Below, piece after piece: positions 58,737 to 64,000 of a stretch of DNA of 64,000 nt. The notes below the pieces were generated by a model. The model was not told where the DNA came from. It worked only from the letters and a program-made list of their open reading frames with translations, and searched no databases. The DNA comes from Xiphophorus maculatus (Eukaryota > Chordata > Actinopteri > Cyprinodontiformes > Poeciliidae), in contig NC_036445.1 in assembly GCF_002775205.1 (NCBI RefSeq), positions 24,346,953 to 24,410,952 on the forward strand, in the 5' to 3' direction. Made by a program: the position numbers and the translations under genes. Position 1 is the stretch's first letter. Each line of letters begins with the position of its first letter.

Positions 58737-60100
58737 CTATTCATTTCTAGAGGGCAAATCATCCTCATTTACAACTTCTTCATAATAGCAGATGAAGTTT
58801 CTTCTTTCTGAGCAGTCCCTGCTGGTCCAGTTAGTTGTGTTATATTTGGAGACGGTCCCGCAGTGTTGCCACTGGCTCGGACAGTCCGGCAGCATCTCCT
58901 GTTGGTCCGACGTGTCTCCGTCGGACCACCACCACTCCCCTCCCAGGAAACGCAATCCTGTCCAAACCTGGTGGACACAAGGCAAGAGTTGGAGAATATT
59001 AAAATGAAGTAGTAAGACCAAGTATTTTTGGTCTAGTTTTTAGCGCAAATGTCTTAGTATACTCGAAATAAGACAAAACTAACTTACATTTTTCAGCAAG
59101 AAGTAGTAGCTTGTTTTAAGTCGATCATTTTGTAATGTTGAAAAAAAAGTACTAGTTTCACCGGCAGATAATTTCACTTACTATGTAGGAAAAATGTCTT
59201 GTTATAAGTGAAAGAATCTGCCAGTGGAACCAGTTCTTTTTGTCATCAATATTAAATTGACTTAAAACAGACTCCTATATCTTACTGAAAAGTTACTTTT
59301 AAGTTAGTTTTGTATTATTTTAAGTGTACTAAGATATTTGACCTTGAATCTAGACCAGCGTAGCTACTCATGTTCAGGTTGAAAATGTTGCGCTTTTGCG
59401 TAAGAAGTCTCAGACCTCGTCGGTGGTGGCTCTGTAGATCCGATCGCTGACGTAGCCGTAGTCAGACGAGTTGGTAATGCTCAGGAGGTCGTATTTGAAG
59501 GACGCGTTTGTCATTTCCCTGCAGCGATTCAGAGCCTCCTCCCAGGTTCTGTTCTCAGTCACTACAACCAGGTTGTCAGCGTAGCAGATGAAGGACCGCT
59601 CTAAAGAGCAGAGGGAGCTTTCCCACTTTTTGGTGAGGCTGTTGTAGGAGCCACAGCTGGCGCCGAATGCCTGTCCCAAGACCCAGTTCCTGCTGCCAGA
59701 GACGTCGCCACCAGTCAAGCCTTCACCAGTTCTGAAGAAAACCACAGAAATGGTGCGAGAGTTATCTTCAGCATTTCATCACAGTGGACATTTTATGTCA
59801 TTGAATGGAAACTCACTTCACATTGATCCACCTCCAGACCAATAACTCCTCAGGATCCTGGCGTAAACCAATCCAGACATTAGTGAAGCCCTCTTTCAGC
59901 AGCAGCGTCGTCAGCAGGTCTGGGTCCATCGTGTCCCAGGTGACCATGTCTATGTAGTACTTCTGGCAGTACTGTCTTGCTTTCTCCCATGGCAGCTTCT
60001 GAGACGGAAAGAAAATTGTTTTTTGAACCTCAGCTTCCATCCAGGCCACAACGTTAAAGAGGAGGAGAAGCACGAGCGCAGAGCAGCCTTTCCTCCCCAT
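58737..60100 (-). CDS. Double C-type-lectin-like domain protein C, secreted
   Basis: Three exons, 59817-60100, 59416-59731 and 58737-58967, join in phase to 276 residues. Start: ATG at 60100 (MGRKGCSALVLLLLFNVVAW, signal peptide), matching gene B. The first CTLD has KLPWEKARQYCQKYYIDMVT, VWIGLRQDPEE, WRWINVK and RSFICY. The second has TWEEALNRCREM, YVSDRIYRATTDE, VWTGLRFLGGEWWW and RRNFICYY. Its C-terminus is nine residues longer than that of B (NEDDLPSRNE). No EPN/QPD or WND motif is seen. Exon sizes (284, 316) equal or nearly equal those of B (284, 313), which fits tandem duplication. Probable secreted lectin-like protein of unknown ligand. Confidence 0.82.
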
Positions 60101-60161
60101 CTTTGCTCCTGTTGTCACGTCAAGTCAGATGTGTCGGTGCTGGAGAGAAGCCTGGTGTCGT

Positions 60162-60167
60162 TTTATA
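60162..60167 (-). promoter_or_regulatory. TATA box of lectin gene C
   Basis: Minus strand CTGGTATAAAACGACACC, about 62 bases upstream of the ATG at 60100. It lies within a block conserved with gene B (GTCAGTGTCACTTAGACACA against GTCAGCGTCACTCAGACACG on the plus strand). Confidence 0.65.
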
Positions 60168-61623
60168 CCAGCGTACAGGTCAGTGTCACTTAGACACACC
60201 TCAGTGCATCCAGCAGACCAGTGGCACCGCATCCCGGACTGCTTTTGGAGGGAAATCACGACACAAGCAACATTTACATGGGCGTGAGTTTTGGCTTTAG
60301 GAGGACGGCGCGGATTATAATTTGACCCTTCTTCAGATTTCACCGGTGCATTTCTAAATGAATGAATAAACACGGCAGCGAACAGCAGTGTTTATGGTCA
60401 GCGTGAGCCGCTTTGATCGATTTGGTTTTGCCACCGTGCTGGTGGAGCATAACCAGGATTAAACAGACTTGGTTTAGATTTTGAAATAAATAAATACAAA
60501 TTTATTTCAATCCAGTTGTAATGTGGTCTCGCAAGATTGTTAGATCTGATGTTATTGCATTTTATTCAAATTGTCCTAATTAAAAATCGTTTGTGTGAGA
60601 TGATGTACAAATGTGCTGTTAAAAGCTTCACTAGCTTTATTAGAGTTTGTCACAAACCACTCAAGATGATTATTATTATCATTCATAAGATTGAGCAACA
60701 CAAATGAGTGCAAACCTGTAAGGTGGATGGAGAAGGAAACATGGCAACTTTTTGATGCAGCCAAAGATGTAGTTTTTTGGGGGGTTTATGTCTGTAACAG
60801 CTTTATAATTATACGGGTTATATATATATTTTTTGCCAATTAGCTCAAGATCAGTGAGTCTGCATGGAGGGTTGTCTGTGGACATCAGATTCTAATTTGG
60901 ACTTAGCACTTTAACTGGGCCCTTCTAACACATGAATGTGGTCTGAACCGTGCCATTGCAGCTGATGTTCCTGTGGGAAGGTGAACTTTCCCCTCAGTCT
61001 CAAGTCCTTTTTTAACATGGTAACGAGTTCACTATAAAAGAGTCTTCGCAAGGCAACTGGTCACACTCCGTTTTATTCAGAGGTCTGAATAGAAATTCAA
61101 TTTGCCTCTTTTGTGAGCCTGTCAGATAAAATCCCAATAAAACCAGAGATTTGTGAAATTTGTGGTGTGATGTGACAAAAATGTGAAAGAAAAGAAAACG
61201 CTCTGGCAGCACTGAAACCTTGCCACTGTAAATAAACAGTATGTCATGAACGACGTCTGGGTAACTAACTCAACCATAATGTCATCTAGATGACAAACAA
61301 TTCAAAGACATATTTTACAATGATTTTATTCTTTGAATTGGCTAAAACAATCAAAGTGATGACAGACTCTGGTCCTTCTGATCACAAAGATGGTCAGCAG
61401 CACTGGAATTAAAAAGCATCAGAGGTTTTTTACTTCAATACAATAATATTGTATTTGCCAATACAGCAGGTGGACACTGTACATCTATTATAATCCAACT
61501 TGTGCATTAGTAGCACAGCAGAGAGATTATAGAGCTTAGCATGTAAACAGCAACGTCTATAATAGGCAAAGAGAAGTTAAGCCAATCAAATCTTGAGCAT
61601 TTGGTAAAACTTTGTCTTCCTCC

Positions 61624-61710
61624 ATATTTGATTCAAATTTACCGAATTTCGACATAGTCTTGGAGATCTGACGGCGATATCAGGCTATATGTAAAGCACA
61701 GGATTTGAAT
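61624..61710. repeat. Lectin-cluster upstream element, copy 3
   Basis: ATATTTGATTCAAATTTACC, then ACATAGTCTTGGAGATCTG, CAGGCTATATGTAAAGCAC and GGATTTGAAT. It lies upstream of gene C. Confidence 0.65.
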
Positions 61711-62927
61711 TTTTCAGAAGGATGATCGAGTGCCTCATTTGCTTTTAGTGTAATCAGGAAGTTTAGATTGCACTAAAATGTTGTAGGAAGTACGAGTATA
61801 AGTGAACTGTTTACCAAAGAACTGTTGCAATAAATAAATTAAACAATTTGTGCTTTTAAATTTCATATGGTGTGTGTATAGTGGTGTTTGTCGTTTTGGA
61901 CATCTCTGTCAAAATTCTATGATAAAAAAAACAACACATTTTTTATTGTAAGTAGGGAAAATACACCTAATTAAAGTCTTTGTAAAAAATAAAATGCTAG
62001 TACCCTCTCATTAGTACAAATAGGACCAGTAGTTTATATATATTGATAATTACCCTTTAAGCTTGTGTGATCTGTGCAGAAACATAAAGGCCAGGCACAT
62101 ATTTCTGATGCTACCAGCTTAGTCAGCTGTTTGATGGCAATACCTTCTTCATCCAGCAGGTGTCGCACTGCAGCGAGGGTGGTTCTGTTGGTCACAAACG
62201 GCACCTTCTTGTCTCATATAGCCTGCTGTCTGGGGGCGAACATCCACCTCCTACATGACAGAGGATGCACTGCATTGCAATACTTGTTCCAGTGAGGACA
62301 CGGTGCCCTCACTACCACTGCATCCACCAAAAGCAGCTTTGTATTTGTTTCCGTGGACAAAATTCACATTCTCAACTCTGCTCCTCAAACCATTAATGCA
62401 TTTTCCTTACAAATCTAAGATTTAAGACCAAAACACAAGCATCTAAGGGGAATAAAGTAAAGAGGCTTTCCATTGGGTTGGAGTCCTCACCAGGAAGTAT
62501 AGTCAGAAAAGAAAAAAATTAATTAAACAAAGCAAGTACCCTTTGTTTTTGTAGTCTTGTAGTCAATATAAACATTTTCTAAGTATATATTGAGATATTG
62601 AATTTTTTTTTTGGGGGGGGGGGGGGGATTATGCTATATTTGATGATGAGAGTTACAACATGGCCCTAAAATATATTTATTCATGAAAAGGTCCACTGTT
62701 TATAAAGGTAAATCTAGGTATTTGATCTTTAAGGTCAAAACAAAACTTTCCAATTATTGCATAAAACAGATGCAACTGGTTTGTATGTATCAGCTACCGC
62801 AGTTAGAGGAACTTTTCTTGGGTCAGTGGGTTTACACACAGAAGGATTTTGGCTCCACCTGTTGGTGTTTCTCTAGTATTACAATTTTAAACTCTTGATC
62901 AAAGGTGAGGAACCAAAATAAATCCAT

Positions 62928-63121
62928 TCACCGGGCACTTATTTGGGTACAACTAGCAAGTAGAGGGTTAGACCCGCTGTTTCCTTCAGAACTGCTTTGG
63001 TACTTTGCGGTGTGGAGAATCTGAGCTTCGTGTTATGATCTATAATCATAACCGGAAGTAGCCAGCTGAAGATGGGTTAGTGTTAACAAGTATGGAGAGG
63101 AGCACCTAATGAAGTGAGTGT
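62928..63121. mobile_element. Short CACCGGCCACTTTATTAGGTAC-type MITE, two-ended
   Basis: The left end CACCGGGCACTTATTTGGGT and the right end GAGCACCTAATGAAGTGAGTG are degenerate inverted repeats of the same family as 4406-4624. The string GTTAGACCCGCTGTTTCCTT matches the family's left part. About 194 bp, no transposase. Confidence 0.55.
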
Positions 63122-64000
63122 GCAGGCTGTGGAGAAATTAAGTACGATAATTACCTTATAAAACATATTCAGCTGTTTGAGTTTCAGAGGTTAGACTATT
63201 GGTTTTTTTAAACATCTTTCTGGTGTGTAGGTGTGTAATTTAAAAAAAAAAAAAAAAAAAGTAAGCCATACGTTGCAATCAAACTGTTACTTTTGCAAAG
63301 GTTTACAGTTTTAAAATACTTTTGAAAGAGTGCTTTTTACTTCTACCTGATGTTTATGCCCACGGTATTTTAAGAATGAGCTATTCTCTATCAAATGTAT
63401 CCTCTCTTAGCTGATTGGCTGGCCAGAAAATGAAAGCCTGAAGGAACAACTTAGCACTTTGACCAAATCGTTGCTGCTTTATCCTGTTCATTTCGTCCAG
63501 GACTGGTTTCTCCTCTTGTTTTATGTGTGAACAAAGATGTGATTAAAGCCCAGTTCATCTACTGTCACTGGATTTCAAATGGTACTAGCCAATCCAGCTA
63601 CTGTGATTTGTGGTTCTGAAGTATTAATATTTTGAAGCAATACTCGTAAACATCATCTTTAAGCTTTCCTGGATTTGTTTGGTGTATTTAGGCATTCAGC
63701 CACAAAATTTACTTTAAAATCTGCATCTTTTAGCCCTTTCAGTCAATTTTACACACAAACTAAACGTAAATTTAAAATATGACCGATTGTTTTCCTCACC
63801 TAAATTCTCAGAAAGTTCATATGACATCAAACTACACATTTAATCCATTCTAAAGAAATGAAGCTGGACCATGAAAGAGGAGTTAAGGGTTTTTTCAAAC
63901 TTTATTTTTTCCAACTCTTGAGTCATAATTACAGTAGGTCTGCCGCTCAGGTTCCTCCTTTCTCTGGTGACAAAGCTTTTAAAATCACACTAACAGTGAG

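Larger units (their letters stand above)
60170..64000. other. Intergenic right end, repeats only
   Basis: Besides the lectin upstream element and the element at 62928-63121, I see no gene. There is a G-run at about 62614-62628, an A-run at 63241-63260 and a GATGGCAATACC-type region near 62135 that has no clear identity. Confidence 0.4.

Noticed and set aside
60101-60118. Start of lectin C at 60118
   Set aside because: That codon is GTG; the ATG at 60100 aligns with the start of gene B.

Overview
The window is nuclear DNA from a vertebrate, almost certainly a ray-finned (teleost) fish. The evidence is spliced GT-AG genes with short introns, AT-rich intergenic DNA, long (CA)n, (TA)n and (ATATT)n microsatellites, and interspersed repeats of fish type: hAT MITEs, a LINE/SINE 3' tail with GGATG ends, and a CACCGGCCACTTTATTAGGTAC element. 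There is no operon, CRISPR array, phage or plasmid structure. All genes I can support lie on the minus strand. Exon limits were derived by hand from splice sites and reading phase.

Layout. (1) 1-7563: a recent tandem duplication with a 5044-bp offset. It carries two near-identical intronless genes (117-2192 and 5161-7236) for an acidic, repeat-rich protein whose last ~300 residues resemble a USP-type deubiquitinase fold with the catalytic Cys and His apparently missing. Between the copies lie fish repeats and a 24-bp minisatellite running in both orientations. (2) 10870-18030: a complete NCAM-family adhesion gene of 16 exons with four Ig domains (NCAM1 has five), two FN3 domains and one membrane span, with a TATA box. 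(3) 18031-38886: about 21 kb without a recognisable gene; it holds hAT elements (one with a decayed transposase end), microsatellites and candidate regulatory patches. (4) 38887-44970: a complete six-exon SULT2-like cytosolic sulfotransferase gene plus a second, splice-compatible first exon 2 kb upstream. (5) 46017-49204: tmem147, seven coding exons, 225 aa, preceded by a likely non-coding exon. (6) 51333-60100: three tandem genes for small proteins with two C-type-lectin-like domains. B and C have matching promoters; A seems to have lost its promoter and original start codon. (7) 60170-64000: repeats only.

The genes do not form one pathway; they are neighbours. The least familiar items are the duplicated USP-like pseudoenzyme genes, the four-Ig NCAM-like gene, the alternative sulfotransferase first exon, and the lectin cluster with its 4.6-kb periodic upstream element. 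Family names come from reading motifs, not from a database search.
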